Source: Paraspadella gotoi
Taxonomy: Eukaryota; Chaetognatha
Reading direction: 5' to 3'
Length of the DNA stretch: 64,000 nt
Assembly: GCA_051294375.1 (NCBI GenBank)
Contig: JBJCIZ010000744.1
Span: 1,664,262-1,728,261, forward strand
Shown: positions 47,455-59,400 of the stretch, one piece after another
Position numbering within the stretch: the stretch's first letter is position 1
Layout: each line of letters opens with the position of its first letter
Notes under the pieces: generated by a model
Seen by the model: the letters and a program-made list of their open reading frames with translations, nothing else
Told to the model about the DNA's origin: nothing
Database searches by the model: none
Program-made: the position numbers and the translations under genes

Positions 47455-50400
47455 ATGTCTACAATGGAACCAAATGTGGATTCGCCCATCGAACATCGGC
47501 AAACGTTCAACACCATATCTACATTCAAATGCTTCAGTTGTAGGGAAAACAGGTGTGGATTATTTGTTTAAATGTTTAAATTTTGGGAAAAAATGAGTGT
47601 TTTTTCTTACTTAGCACAGTAATTCCTATAGTGAAAATTTACATAAGATGTGGATTATATATTTTATATAAACTTGTAAAGAAATAATTTTCTTCTCTTC
47701 TCTTTTTCATTTATTGTACAAAAAAAACTGTTATTCGAAGATCGAAGTCTGGTTTTTTTTCTTGAATTGAAAAAAAAAATACCAGCATAAAATTCAATTC
47801 CCTCATTCGAATTCCTTTATCAATAACATTGTAATTTCATTTTAATTTTATTTCTGCGCGAATTTCATTCCCTCGAATAAATAATAAATAATAATAATAA
47901 ATAATTACATGTTTGTATTAACCCTACATCTACCGCCATAAAATAAATTCCAGATCCCTTTTAAAAATTTCCGTTTTAAATTCTTCGTGATTAAAAAAAA
48001 AAAAGATTGTGCGATGGAACAATTTGACACTACCTGGTTTTCACTCCATCTGGATGAGAATATCGCATCAGTTGACTGGCGCGATTCCGTCAACGCTGGC
48101 TTCATCAGTGGCATTAAAAAAGTTGGAGTCGTGACAGAAACGGGTCAGTCTCGGTCCCTCATTCTAAAACGGTTTAAAAAGAATGAAAATGCGGATTCAT
48201 TCTTCGTATCGACGCTCGGATGCGCGAGAGAAGCCGATTTTTATAATTATTTAAAGGATTTACCACAAGAAACCCGGCGGGTCTTTGATGGACTGGTTCC
48301 AACCGTCTTTTTCGCCGAGTCTAATTGGGAGACTGGAGACAAGACGATTTTAATGGAAGACGTTGGTGGAGTTAATTGCAGCTTCTTTTTAGGTCCTGAG
48401 TATCCGGGAAATGTTAATAAGGATTTAGTCTCGTTATCCGCGTCTTGTCCCGACGTGACGCCCGACGAAATCGCTCGTCTCAGCTTTTTAGCTTTGGCTG
48501 GAATTCACGCTCGTTTTTGGTGCGAGGAAGAGTTGTTGGAAATTACTTGGCTAAATCGGAATCCGTGGTTGAAGGGCAAAGAAAATGCTATGAAAATGTC
48601 TCGAGTCGCGTTCGAAAAGATGAAGATCGAGGTTGAAAATGGAACGTACCAAGTTCCGTCCGAGCTCTTTAATTGCGTCGTTACAGCCTTTGACCAATTG
48701 TTTCGGGAAAACGCTTTGGATGAATTTAAAACGTGGACGCTGACTCATGGAGATTTTCACGCGGGAAACATCATGTGGATGCGTAATGCGACAAGGGATA
48801 AGTTAATGTTGCTCGATTGGGAATACGTGGGCGTTGGTAGTGGACCTGGAGATTTAACAGAGTTCTTGGTCGTCTCTTTAGATCTCGATAAATATGGCAA
48901 GAGCTTTCAATTAAAGTTATTGAAAGATTATTACGCGGAATTGACGCGAATTAATCCAGCGATCCAATCTGACTTCAGTTTCGACCATTGTTGGGAAGAG
49001 TTCGTTTATGGTGGCTTCAAAAAGTCTTTGTGGCTTTTGCCGTTGGTCAGTGAATATTTTCCCTTTCTTTTTCCATATTGCGCTCGACAATTGGAAGGAT
49101 TTAGGAAAATTCACGATATTACGGTAGATAGGTTGGTTAAATTTAGCGCTTAATCCGGAAAACAATCATATGAAATTGGTTGAACACATAATTATTATCC
49201 TTCATTCAATGAAGAAGCTATTTGCTTCTGACTTTGGACAGGGTATGGACAATGGACTATGGACAATGGAGGGTTAAAGCCTTCTTTCCTCTTACAGAAA
49301 AATAACATAGTAACAACACCCTTCAGGCCTGCAAGCATATTTTAATTTTGTGATTTTACTAATGGGAATGATAATTGATTTTTGGGGAATCTATTCTGTA
49401 AAATTATTTTTCATGTGTAAAATTACTAAATCATTAATGATGAAATATTTCCAATATTCTCTGCTGTCACATTTATTTTTTAAATTTAAATTTTGTTATT
49501 AATTAATTCATTAATGACTTGATTTTTAAAGATGCCAAGCGTTGAAAACTTTGATGCCAAGTGGTTTTCACTTCACCTCGATGAAGATGTAACTTCGGTT
49601 GACTGGGGCGATTCCTTTACCATCGGATTTATCAGTGGAGTCAGAAAAGTTAAAGTTCTGACCAAATCGGGAAACTCTCGATTCGTTATTCTTAAAAAGT
49701 TTCGAAGAGAAGAAAATGCGGATAATACAAATCTTGTGTTGAAGCTTGGATGCGCAAGAGAAGCGGATTTTTATAATTTCGTGATGAATTTACCTCCCGG
49801 AGAGAGGAACGTCTTTGACGGAGTCATTCCCAACGTTTTCTTCGCAGAATCCAACTGGACAAGTGGTGAAAAGACCATACTAATGGAAGATGCCACCGCG
49901 ATTGATGGAGGCGTTAATTCCAGCTACTTTTTCGGTCCAGATTTCCCAGTCAACTTGGACAAGGATTTGAAGGCGTTGACGGCGTCAAGTCCTGATCTTA
50001 CGCCAGAAGAAATAGCCCTCGTCAGCTTTAGGGCTTTGGCAGCGATTCATGCTCGTTATTGGTGCAAAAAAGAGTTGTTAGACATTCACTGGTTTCGTGG
50101 AAGTCAGTGGTTGAAGGGTAACGAAAGTGACGCGTTGTTAAAACAGATGAAAATGTCTGAAGAAGCGTTTGAAAAGATGAGGACGATGGTTGAAAACGGA
50201 ACATTTCCACATCCATTTCCGCCCGGACTCTTTCGTTGCTTTCTATCCTCCTTCGCCAAGTTATCTTGGGAAAATTATCGCGACGACGTAAAAACGTTGA
50301 AGTGGACGTTGACCCACGGAGATTTTCATCCCGGAAACGTAATGTGGATGTCCGACGCGGCGTCGCAGAAAGTCCGTATTCTCGATTGGGAGCTGGTCGG

Positions 50401-53061
50401 AGTCGGGAGTGGCCCTCAGGATTTGGGCGAATACGTCATCTCCTCTCTGGACGTCAGAGTTTATGGGGTCGAGTCCCATTTGAAGCTGGCGAAAGATTAC
50501 TACGCCGAGTTGACGCGAATGAATCCGTCTATCAAATCTGATTTTACTTTCGATGATTGCTGGAACGAGTTTGTTTACGGCGGATTTAGAAAGTGGCTGT
50601 GGGGTTTTCCTTTGCTCTACGAGTTTTATCCCGAGTGTTTCCTTTACGTCGCCCGACAGACTGAGGGCTTTAGAAAGATTCACGAGATTGCGGATGATAA
50701 GTTGGGAATTCCGAGATTACATTGAGATTCGTTGAAAATTTTGATTCGTTGCAAAATTGGAAAACTATAATCTAATGTGATTTTTATTATGATTTATTTT
50801 GTTTATATATATATCTAATCCCTATTGCCCAAAACATTTTTGGATGATTAAATTACCAGTTGTGATTATGCCTGATTTAAAATTCTACTAGTTATGTAGT
50901 GCTCCAGTAAGTGATACAGTTGCCTTTTTCTAGCTTTAAGATTGATGAATTAATTTACTGCTTGTAAACTGTTGGACATAAACTTTTGACAAATGTTGGA
51001 ATGTAAACAAGCTTATTTCGTTCGTCATTAATCAATAAAACTTATGATTAATTATAATTAATCATCACGTGATACAATTATTGATTAGCCAGAGTCAGGT
51101 TTTTTTTATTTATGCCATATTTCCTCAGTTCCTTAACATAAGCAGATACAATGATTTGTGATGCCTTTGGCCGTCCTTGCCTTTTGCTGCAGATTGAGCT
51201 TGATATTACAAGAACTTTATTAGAACTCCAATTTCCACTGACCTTACCCTAACCATTTCAAGCAGAATCGAGGTGAGCTCTCTACAATAAATTCAGCTCA
51301 TCACTGGTACATCTTGCCAGTTCACGTTTAGTGAAAGAATCCCTTAAGGCATCCCCTTACCGTCACCTCTACAAAGGTGTTGGTGCTTCATCATCCCTCC
51401 GTCTATCAGATGATTCTGAGGCACTAAAGTGGTGTACCGTGTTAATTCCGTCAGCAGCTTCGCCCAATTCACTGGGTCCACACTTCTCATGGGTTTTATT
51501 TGAACTCCAATTTCCACTGAACTTACCCTCACCGTTCCAAGCAGAATCGAGGTGAGAGCTCTCTACAATAAATTCCGCTCATCATAAACCGCCATATATG
51601 GATTTTTCCTGGGGTTTTTTTTTTTCTAGCTAATCTGAAAAGTTTGTCTGGACTGCAATTAACCGTTTTAATTGTTCCACAAATCTAATCACGTCTTCTC
51701 TCTTTGTACAAAAATAAGAATGGCCTTTTTATACTTTCTCTTCTCAGGTAGTTTTGTTATGATTAATTGAGATGTTATAAAAGGTACGTCAAAACTTGAC
51801 AGTGGAATTCGGCCTGTTTTGATATGCTCATGGCAACGTTGTTTTAAATATTAAATATTCAATTTAAGCATAGTAACGTAATTAATGAATTACAATATAA
51901 TCTGTAATGCGTATACGTGTAGCAATTAATAATGTAAATCTCCTTTCCCAGGGCGAATTACAGATGCCCCGGTTGCTCGACGCCCTCCTGCTCTCTGCCT
52001 TGCGTCAACAAACACAAGCGTCTCTTGGACTGCGATGGAATCAGGAACAGAGTCCAGTGAGTCTAACATTAGTTCTAAGTTCTATTAAAAGCTTAACATT
52101 CGCTTCTTCAATCACACTTGCATATTGTAGCAGTTAACATTATTTCTCCTAGCTTTTGATGTTTTCTCTTATTATTCTAGCAATACTTTAATAAATACTA
52201 CAATGAAAAAAAACTAAATTAATTATTATTTGGAAAACTAATCATTATAGAAGTATTCTTAAAGTAAAAAAAAAAAAAATAAAGAAAGGCGAAATAATCT
52301 AATCTGCTAAAATATATTGAAATGAGATCCTTTTTATGACATTCTGTTCCTTTTTATAACATTCTGTTTCCTTTTATGACATTAAAATAAATTTATGACA
52401 TTGTTTCCTATTAGGACGTTCCGTTCCATTTTATGACATTACTTTTCCTTTTTTTGACATTCCATTTCCTATTTATGACATTCCATTTCCTCTTTCTGAC
52501 ATAACATCCTGTTTTCCTTTTCATGACACCAGGTTTCGGCGTCTTCCCGAGATGACGAATCTCGACGTTCTCTCCGATTATCGATTTCTCGAAGAAATCG
52601 CGCGACGCCGAGAAGGCGCCGTCCGGAATCGACGCCGGTTTTCTCGGCCCAAATCCGGTCCTAAATTCGGGTCCAAATTCCGACAGGGAACCCGGCTCGA
52701 CTCTAGACCAAAGTCTGCGCTGAAAACCAGATGTCATCCTGAATCACCGGCTGACAATCTGCCGGAAACTCTGCTCGAATCGCTCCCGGAAACTCGGCTG
52801 GAATCGCTCCCGGAAACCCGACTCGACACCCTGTCCCAGTCTGAAGTAACGCCAGAGGATCGGTCTAAGCTCCAGCTCGAATCCCATCGCGAAGCGATTC
52901 CGGAATCAATTCCGGAATCGATGCCGGAAACTGATGGCGAATCCCGGCGGGTGGGCTTTGCCGAGAAACGAGAGGATGGAGGCGCCGGAGAATCGGGAGA
53001 GAAAACTGAGAAGGATGCGGATCGAATTCCTCTCCCTGATTCGCCACAACAAAAACAATAA
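47455..53061 (+). CDS. ZNHIT6: Box C/D snoRNA protein 1 / HIT zinc-finger protein (ZNHIT6, BCD1)
   Basis: Nuclear factor for box C/D snoRNP assembly. Exons 47455-47552, 51952-52056 and 52533-53061 join in phase 2 each time, giving 243 aa. The join of exons 1 and 2 builds an exact HIT zinc finger: Cys26, Cys29, Cys38, Cys41, Cys46, Cys50, His54 and Cys60, with the typical ANYRCPGC...SCSLPCVNKHK spacing. Exon 3 begins with LPEMTNLDVLSDYRFLEEIAR, which parallels the human FTEMNLLSDYRFLEDVAR. After that the protein is low complexity, with repeated ESLPETRL/SIPESMPET units, and lacks the C-terminal domain of human ZNHIT6. Intron 1 (47553-51951) contains two complete kinase genes on the same strand. 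Confidence 0.85.
48014..49153 (+). CDS. CHK/EcKinase-like kinase 5 (intronless, inside ZNHIT6 intron 1)
   Basis: Single exon, 379 aa, starting MEQFDTTWFSLHLDENIASV. READFYNYLKD, ILMEDVGGVNCSFFLGP, HGDFHAGNIMWM and LLDWEYVGVGSG are intact, and the C-terminus ends in QLEGFRKIHDI with a short tail. An upstream in-frame GTG codon at 47987 leads through a poly-Lys run and is not a likely start. It lies within the 4.4-kb first intron of ZNHIT6 on the same strand. A dispersed-repeat copy follows the stop (49168-49330). Confidence 0.9.
   Translation: MEQFDTTWFSLHLDENIASVDWRDSVNAGFISGIKKVGVVTETGQSRSLILKRFKKNENADSFFVSTLGCAREADFYNYLKDLPQETRRVFDGLVPTVFFAESNWETGDKTILMEDVGGVNCSFFLGPEYPGNVNKDLVSLSASCPDVTPDEIARLSFLALAGIHARFWCEEELLEITWLNRNPWLKGKENAMKMSRVAFEKMKIEVENGTYQVPSELFNCVVTAFDQLFRENALDEFKTWTLTHGDFHAGNIMWMRNATRDKLMLLDWEYVGVGSGPGDLTEFLVVSLDLDKYGKSFQLKLLKDYYAELTRINPAIQSDFSFDHCWEEFVYGGFKKSLWLLPLVSEYFPFLFPYCARQLEGFRKIHDITVDRLVKFSA
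49168..49330 (-). repeat. Divergent dispersed repeat copy after kinase 5
   Basis: ATATGAAATTGGTTGAACAC through TGACTTTGGACAGGGTATGG to CAGGCCTGCAAGC, with an internal duplicated GGACTATGGACAATGGA. Confidence 0.7.
49532..50725 (+). CDS. CHK/EcKinase-like kinase 6 (intronless, inside ZNHIT6 intron 1)
   Basis: Single exon, 397 aa: MPSVENFDAKWFSLHLDEDV at the start, READFYNFVMN, ILMEDATAIDGGVNSSYFFG, HGDFHPGNVMWM, ILDWELVGVGSGPQDLGEYV and RQTEGFRKIHEI. All catalytic positions are present. It is closest to kinase 5 and probably a tandem duplicate within the intron. The two genes have their own AT-rich spacers and presumably their own promoters. Confidence 0.9.
   Translation: MPSVENFDAKWFSLHLDEDVTSVDWGDSFTIGFISGVRKVKVLTKSGNSRFVILKKFRREENADNTNLVLKLGCAREADFYNFVMNLPPGERNVFDGVIPNVFFAESNWTSGEKTILMEDATAIDGGVNSSYFFGPDFPVNLDKDLKALTASSPDLTPEEIALVSFRALAAIHARYWCKKELLDIHWFRGSQWLKGNESDALLKQMKMSEEAFEKMRTMVENGTFPHPFPPGLFRCFLSSFAKLSWENYRDDVKTLKWTLTHGDFHPGNVMWMSDAASQKVRILDWELVGVGSGPQDLGEYVISSLDVRVYGVESHLKLAKDYYAELTRMNPSIKSDFTFDDCWNEFVYGGFRKWLWGFPLLYEFYPECFLYVARQTEGFRKIHEIADDKLGIPRLH
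50726..51951 (+). other. Remaining 3' part of ZNHIT6 intron 1
   Basis: AT-rich, with an approximately 85-bp direct repeat (51220-51305 and 51502-51587) containing CAAGCAGAATCGAGGTGAG. The 200 bases between look unique. No exon is supported. The intron ends CTTTCCCAG. Confidence 0.6.
51220..51587 (+). repeat. Pair of ~85-bp direct repeats
   Basis: ACTCCAATTTCCACTGA through CTACAATAAATTC.GCTCATCA occurs at 51220-51305 and again at 51502-51587 with scattered mismatches. It could be a short tandem duplication or ends of a small element. Confidence 0.7.
52320..52530 (+). repeat. Imperfect ~22-bp tandem repeat, TTTATGACATTCYRTTTCCT
   Basis: Around nine degenerate units fill the end of ZNHIT6 intron 2 directly before its acceptor. 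Confidence 0.75.
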
Positions 53062-53486
53062 CAAAAACAATGAAAACAATATTACAACTTTTTCTGTTTT
53101 GAGCATCGAATCGTGAGGGCAATCGTTAAAAATATATATATATTTTTTTGTTCAAACGTTGGTTTTGTTTGTTATCGCTGCTAATATTGTTTTGTTATTC
53201 CTTTTAATTTTCGATGTTGACAAAGACGTAAAGGGCCAAACGTCATATGAACATACGAACTTGCGGATGTTTTTATTATTTTGTATAAGTCTCAAAATGA
53301 GATGACAAATTCCAGAGTCGAGAATAGTTTCTAGGTAAAAAGCTGAAAAGAAATGAGGACAATATTGTAAAATCGGTTTAACAATAACTGAATGTCATTG
53401 TTTAAAGGATAAATGAAATTTAAACTTCGGTTTAATGATCATTTCGAGATTTGACTCTTGAGAACCGAAATAAATTCACGATCGAA
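53062..53486. other. ZNHIT6 to SIDT spacer
   Basis: AT-rich with a TATATATA run at 53132-53143; no gene or recognisable repeat. Confidence 0.5.
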
Positions 53487-56400
53487 ATGTTTCGGCGCCG
53501 ATTTCCTTCACCGCCGACGTCGTCGGTGGCGCCGCCCCGGTTCCGCCTATTGGTGGTGCCGCTGCTTGTCTGGATCAGCCTTCACGGCGCCAGCGGAGCC
53601 AGGCAACCGTTTAAGGCGAGTTAATGAAATGAAATATTTGCTTTAATCTTATTTGCATTTTGTCGTTTTGAAAATAAGGGATTATTTTCTTGTGAAGTTT
53701 GCGAGATATATAATTTGACTGAATATTATGCTAAATCCGTATGTGTCATGTAATTTATGATAAATTAACGATGATTGATGAATTGTTATCGTTATCTAAA
53801 TTTTATCAAAGTCAGCTTTTATTTGCAAACTTTGCAACTCAGCCAATCGTGATCGACATCAACACTGAGACTCGTGGTTCCATCTCCGGCGGGGAAATCG
53901 TCCTCTTTCGCGTCGACTACTTCTCTCCGGCCAACGAGACCGTCGCGTTGAGGATCAGGATGGCCAGTCACGACTGTGAGAACGTGAGAACAAAAAATTG
54001 TAATATGTACTACTATATGCCTTTACTTCCTTTTCATTTCTCAGTCTCTCCATTAATATTCGCAGTCAGCCCATTACTACTCTCCATTGCTCTATTTTTA
54101 TTTAAAATTCTGCCTTTTTTTTCAGTTTGTTCGTTTTTATTTACTATTCACTGTCTCAATGTCTCATAATTTTCATTACCCTCTTCCCATTTTCATTCCA
54201 CAGTCGGCTCCCTTGCTCGTAGTCGTCAGGACTAAACAGTCCATCCTCAGCTGGCAACTTCCCCTCGTCTTTCAGGGTAAGGCAACAAATTTCCAGTGAT
54301 GAATCACCATAAGAACATATTAAGATGTCACAGGTTGCAACCTCAGGATAGCTACGGAATATGCCCACTTATGGAGCTGTTACTATAAAAATTAGGGTAA
54401 AAAAATTTAATGCAGAAGATGCTGTGATGCACTGGCCAGTGGCCACTCTATCTTGCTTTTTCAGTTCTTCTCGGGAGGGCAGGATAATGTTAAGCATCTT
54501 CATCTTGCCAATAATCTCTTTGGCACAGACAAGGATTCTTGGTCATGGTTGCGTAAGCCTGCTAGAATTATTTCAGAAAAGGCTGGAGTGTCACCCTCCC
54601 AGGCACCAACAAGTTTATGGACTTTGTAGCGGGCAAAAAGCTGAATTATATCTGTACTATATTATATCTGTCTTAACAACCTAATGGAAAATTATTCATT
54701 GCAATTAATTTTTAATAAATGCGATTCGCCAACAACTTGGCGATTTTACCACCTGTGTTGTAAAATATATTTAAAGTTGTTAATGATTATAAATCAAAAT
54801 AAAATCAAGGATTTATCTATCAATTAAAAAAATCTAATTGAGTCTATCTCAATACAGTAAAGTATGGCAGTGGTTTATTTTGTATCATTGGATTTGGCTC
54901 ACTGCATCATTTTGATCAATACTTGGTAGTAATGTGATGTGCAATGAGATGCATAATTGTAAGAGATGATTGTGCAAAGTATACTTGTATAACGTATGGT
55001 GACGTAATCATCTGAAAATGCGTTGACATAAAAAAAGTTCCTGCGTCGCAACACCTCGTTCTCGTTCGTCTTTGTTTCAGCAATTCCTCTGAATTAAGTG
55101 TTAATAACTCTTGGCTTTTTTTTGGCATTGCAAGTTTACAATATTTAAATTAGAATTTAAAATTTGGCTAAATTATCGATCTCCCTCACTTTCAATCCTC
55201 CAGGCGAAACTGCCTTCGTCTACACCTCGGCCGCCCGCATCATCTGCCCGCTGCAGAACCTCCTCCTCCGCTCCACGGCGAATCGAGTCGAGGACGCCGG
55301 CGCCGCTCCAGCCGTCGCAGCCGCGGCGGCGTCCGGCTTCATTCCGCTCTTTTCCAAAATATGGAACTACATCGTTCCGTTCGAGGGAGAGGGGGATGGA
55401 GGAGGGAACGGGACCCTCGTTCCCAGCACGGAGGGTGAGAGGGAGAGAGAGGGAGAGAGAGAAAGGTGAAGAGAAAAATGAATATATAGACAAAAAGAGG
55501 CAGGACAATATATTACAGGAAGATGAAAGAAAGAATAAAAGAGATGGATGGAAACGTAAGGAAGAGAGGTCCAAAGAAGAAAGAGGAAAAAAATAAAAAC
55601 AAGAAAGAAGGAAAAATGAAAAAAAGAAAGACATTCCAGAAAGAGGGTAAAAGAAGAAAGAAAGGGGGAAAGAAAGAAAAACAATCACGTTGCTTGTTAA
55701 GAAAGATTGGGAAAAAAAATAAAAGAGAAAATGTTGAAGAAGACCAAGAAGAATAATGGAAATATTAAAGAAATAAAGAATTCATTACAAAACCTATAAT
55801 CTTCACAGTGTGTTGTCGCAAAGACTCCATCACAGTGTCTTCTCTCCCTTTCTCCAGCTCCCACGACTTCGCCCTCCATGGAGTCGGTCTACATCGACGT
55901 CTCCTCAGCCTCCAACTCCTCCGTCGACTTCACCCTCAGACCCACCCTCGTCGACGACTTCGCTTTGGCGCTCAACCGGAAGTACGAAGTCGGAGCCACG
56001 CCCTCCGAGCCCGCGTATCGACAGGTTTGGAGAGAGATTGAAGCAGAGAGAGAGAGAGATTGAGGCCTAAAGAGAGAGAGAGAGACATACATACAAAATG
56101 AGACAGATTGAGGCAAAGAAAGAGAGAGAGATTGTGGCAAAAAGAGACAGAGACCCAGATACATAAAGAGACAGATATTGAAGGAAAGAGATTGAAAGAG
56201 ATGTGCGTTTGATTGGATGGATTTGATTGATTGAATAATTAAGTCAAGAAGCGGCCATTGTAGCCACCGTCAAATAAAATCGATACCAAATTTATATAAA
56301 AATACATGGGGGGATCAAGATTCCGAATTAGACATGATTTTCACCCATTAAAGTTCTACTCGATCGAAACTCCCGCTTTACGATTGATAATTAATGGGCG

Positions 56401-59400
56401 CGCACGTTTTACGTGACAAAAATATAATTTACGCGAGTTTATTTTCATTACTAAGGATTTTAACTATTTAACTATTTAAATATTGCTGAAAGGTTTTAAT
56501 TTTTATTCGAAAAAAACCACTTTGCTACTTAGTATCTCCTCGTTTAAGAATTACTGCAATATGCAAATTAGTTTAACCGTCTGAAATTAAAATCAGTCTT
56601 TCTCTGTTCCTCAGTTCACTTTCCCCTCGGGCGTAGATCAAGTGCAAATTCTGGCGACGGCCTTCGACGTCGGAAACACCACTTGTGCAATCATCAGCAT
56701 TCAAGAGATGCAATGTCCAGGTGCAAATGCCATGGGATGCAACGAAAAGGATGGAAAAAAAAATGTTGAAACATCTTGACGTTTATTTTGGTCATCTGTA
56801 GATACTTTTATAACTCAACTTCTTATCTCTCTCCTCTTCTCTCCCTTCTCTTTACTCCCCTTTTCTCCTCCAGTCTACGACCTCGTGACGAACGTTGAAA
56901 ACGCCGGCATTTATCAGACGATGACTCAGCAGGCGACGATCACCGTCGATCGAAGTCAATTCCGCTCCGCCTCCTTTTACGTCGTCGTCGTCGTCAAACC
57001 CCAGGTGTGGGAGGTGGAAAGGTGGGCGGGCTGGGAAGGTGGAATGGTGGTTAATTGGGATAGTAGGAAGTGGAAAGGTGGATTGTAAAGTTGTGAAGTA
57101 GAAAAAAGTTTTTTGTCATTTTTGTCATCAATTCTATTTACAATTCCGTTTCTCATTCACTAATTCCCTCGATCACTATTTTTTTTTTAGATTTAATCAA
57201 TAATGACTCAATTTATTGTATTTTATATTCCTTTATTCACTCGTTTCTTTTCTTATTCACTCCGTCATTCACTGGTTCATTCAATAGTCCACTCATGCCT
57301 TCATTACGCTCATACATTTTACATTCATCTGTCATTAATCACCGTTCGCACTTTCGTTCATACGCCCGATGATTCCTTCCTTTAATTCTTTCTTTCTTTT
57401 ATTCATTCGCCCTCCCGCTCGGTTCGCCCAGGACTTGGAGTGCAACGGTTACTTCGAAGACATCGTCCCGCTCAACGGAAATCGTGATCGCTTCAAAACG
57501 GTCACGATTCGAGTCGTTCCTACCCTCTCCAAGGTACCGTGTCTCTTCTTAATCAAGTCATATACGGTATTTTTAATTTTGTTATTTAATTGTAAATTAT
57601 GAACTTGATACAAATATTTAATTAATGAGCTATTTTGCCCCTGACTTTGGACATGCCATGTTGGTTTAAGGCCTCCATCACTCTTACAAGACATAGCAGG
57701 TCCCTGCAAGCTTTCAATCAAGACTCTCTCACAGTTTATTTACTGCCAGAGTACCTGGCTTCTCTATCTATGAAGTGGCATATATATTAGCAATATTTTT
57801 ATTTATTTGTAAGTTATATTTTAATCTAACCTTACAGTAATTTTGTTATTTATTTTAATCTTGCAGGGCCGCGTTCTTCTTTCCTTCTTCGCCTCGATCC
57901 TCATCTTTCTCTCCCTCTATTTCTTCACCGGAATCTTTACTCTCTTTCACTGGAAATTTTGGAAGCCGGATTTCCGGCCGGAGGAAAATCCCGAGGCGGA
58001 GGTGAGAGGGGGGAGGAGGGGGTGGAGACAGATAGAGAGAGAGAGAGAGAAAGAGAGAGAGAGTGTAACTTGTGGTTCATTTCAAATGAAATTGAGTTAT
58101 TCATTCTCATTTGCATATTGTAGCTGTTTAGATTCTCTCATATCTATTGTTACAGTTTTCATCTAAATTTTATTTACTATTAATAAGGTTTAGTAATAAT
58201 TTATTTTTTTAAATCAATATTTTCATTAAATACTTATTAATATTTAACTAAAAGTAAGTTTTAAAATTAAACGGAAGTCTTCCCGTTTGCCCCGCAGGTC
58301 CCCATCCTTCCGCCTCCTCCAGCGGCGGCGATGGCGTCGACGACGAAACCTCGAGACGTTCCTCCTCCTCCGTCGTCGTCGTCGTCGTCGCCGTTGAAGT
58401 CGGCGTCGGAGACTAGGAGACGAACGGCGCCTCTTTACGGTTCCATCGCCGCCTCCGTCGCCAGGTGAGAACCCGGCGTCGTTTGAGTCGAGTTTAGGGA
58501 AGTTTGGGAGCGTGGGTTAATTTTTTTGTCACTTTCTGCCCTTCCTTTTCTTTCTCTTCCTTTCCTTTTTTTTTTTTTACTCTTTTGTTTCTTTTTCTTT
58601 TCTATTATTTTCTTTTGCTTTTCTTAATTCCTTATTTGCCTTCCTTTCTATTTTTTTCTACTTTTTTTACTTCCTGCCTTTTCCCTCCCCTCTTTCCTTT
58701 TTTTGTTCCCATTCCTTCCCCTTCCCATCTTTCCATCTTTTCTAATCCCAACTCCCTCTTCCCTTCCCCTGGCCCTGCTTCCTTTCTTTCTCATCCCTCC
58801 TACTCCCTTCTTTCTCCCTTCCTTCGTTATCTCCTTTGTTCCCCCCCTCCGACCTCTCCCCCCCCCCAAGGTCGGCGGCGAGCACCTCGATGACCGAAAT
58901 CGACGAAGACGCCGACGCTCGATACGGCGCCGTCGGCGGACTCGGCAGCGGGGTCGCCATCGCCGGCAGCGCCGCGGGCGGACAGAGCGGCGGGCGCAGC
59001 CTCGGCCGTTTCGGATCGACTCAACGAAACGTTGACGACGATCGACGTGGACAGGTTGTTGTCCTGAAGCGATGTTTGTTTAAATTGATACGACGGGTAT
59101 ATCGATTTTTATTTAAACAATCCATTGTTAAATCCAACTCCTTGAAATCTATCCTTTGTTTAAACGATTTTCCTAAAACTTATCTCTATTTAAATCTTTG
59201 AGTGGATGAACTTGTGGATAAGGCGCTAAGTAACTTCTGTGCCCCATCAGCAACAATGGAACGGATCCTGGGCTTGGAACCAGGCTTGGGGGTTTTCCAG
59301 AATCCACAAGGCGGTTTACGGCCGTCCTCACGCTTCCCGCAGCGTAGGTACCGGGTTGGGATTGAACCCGGTACCTAGTGGTCATGAGCTTTACTCAATG

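Noticed and set aside
55523-55756. Lys/Glu-rich ORF in SIDT intron 4
   Set aside because: Purine-rich intron composition produces it; splice sites flank the whole tract.
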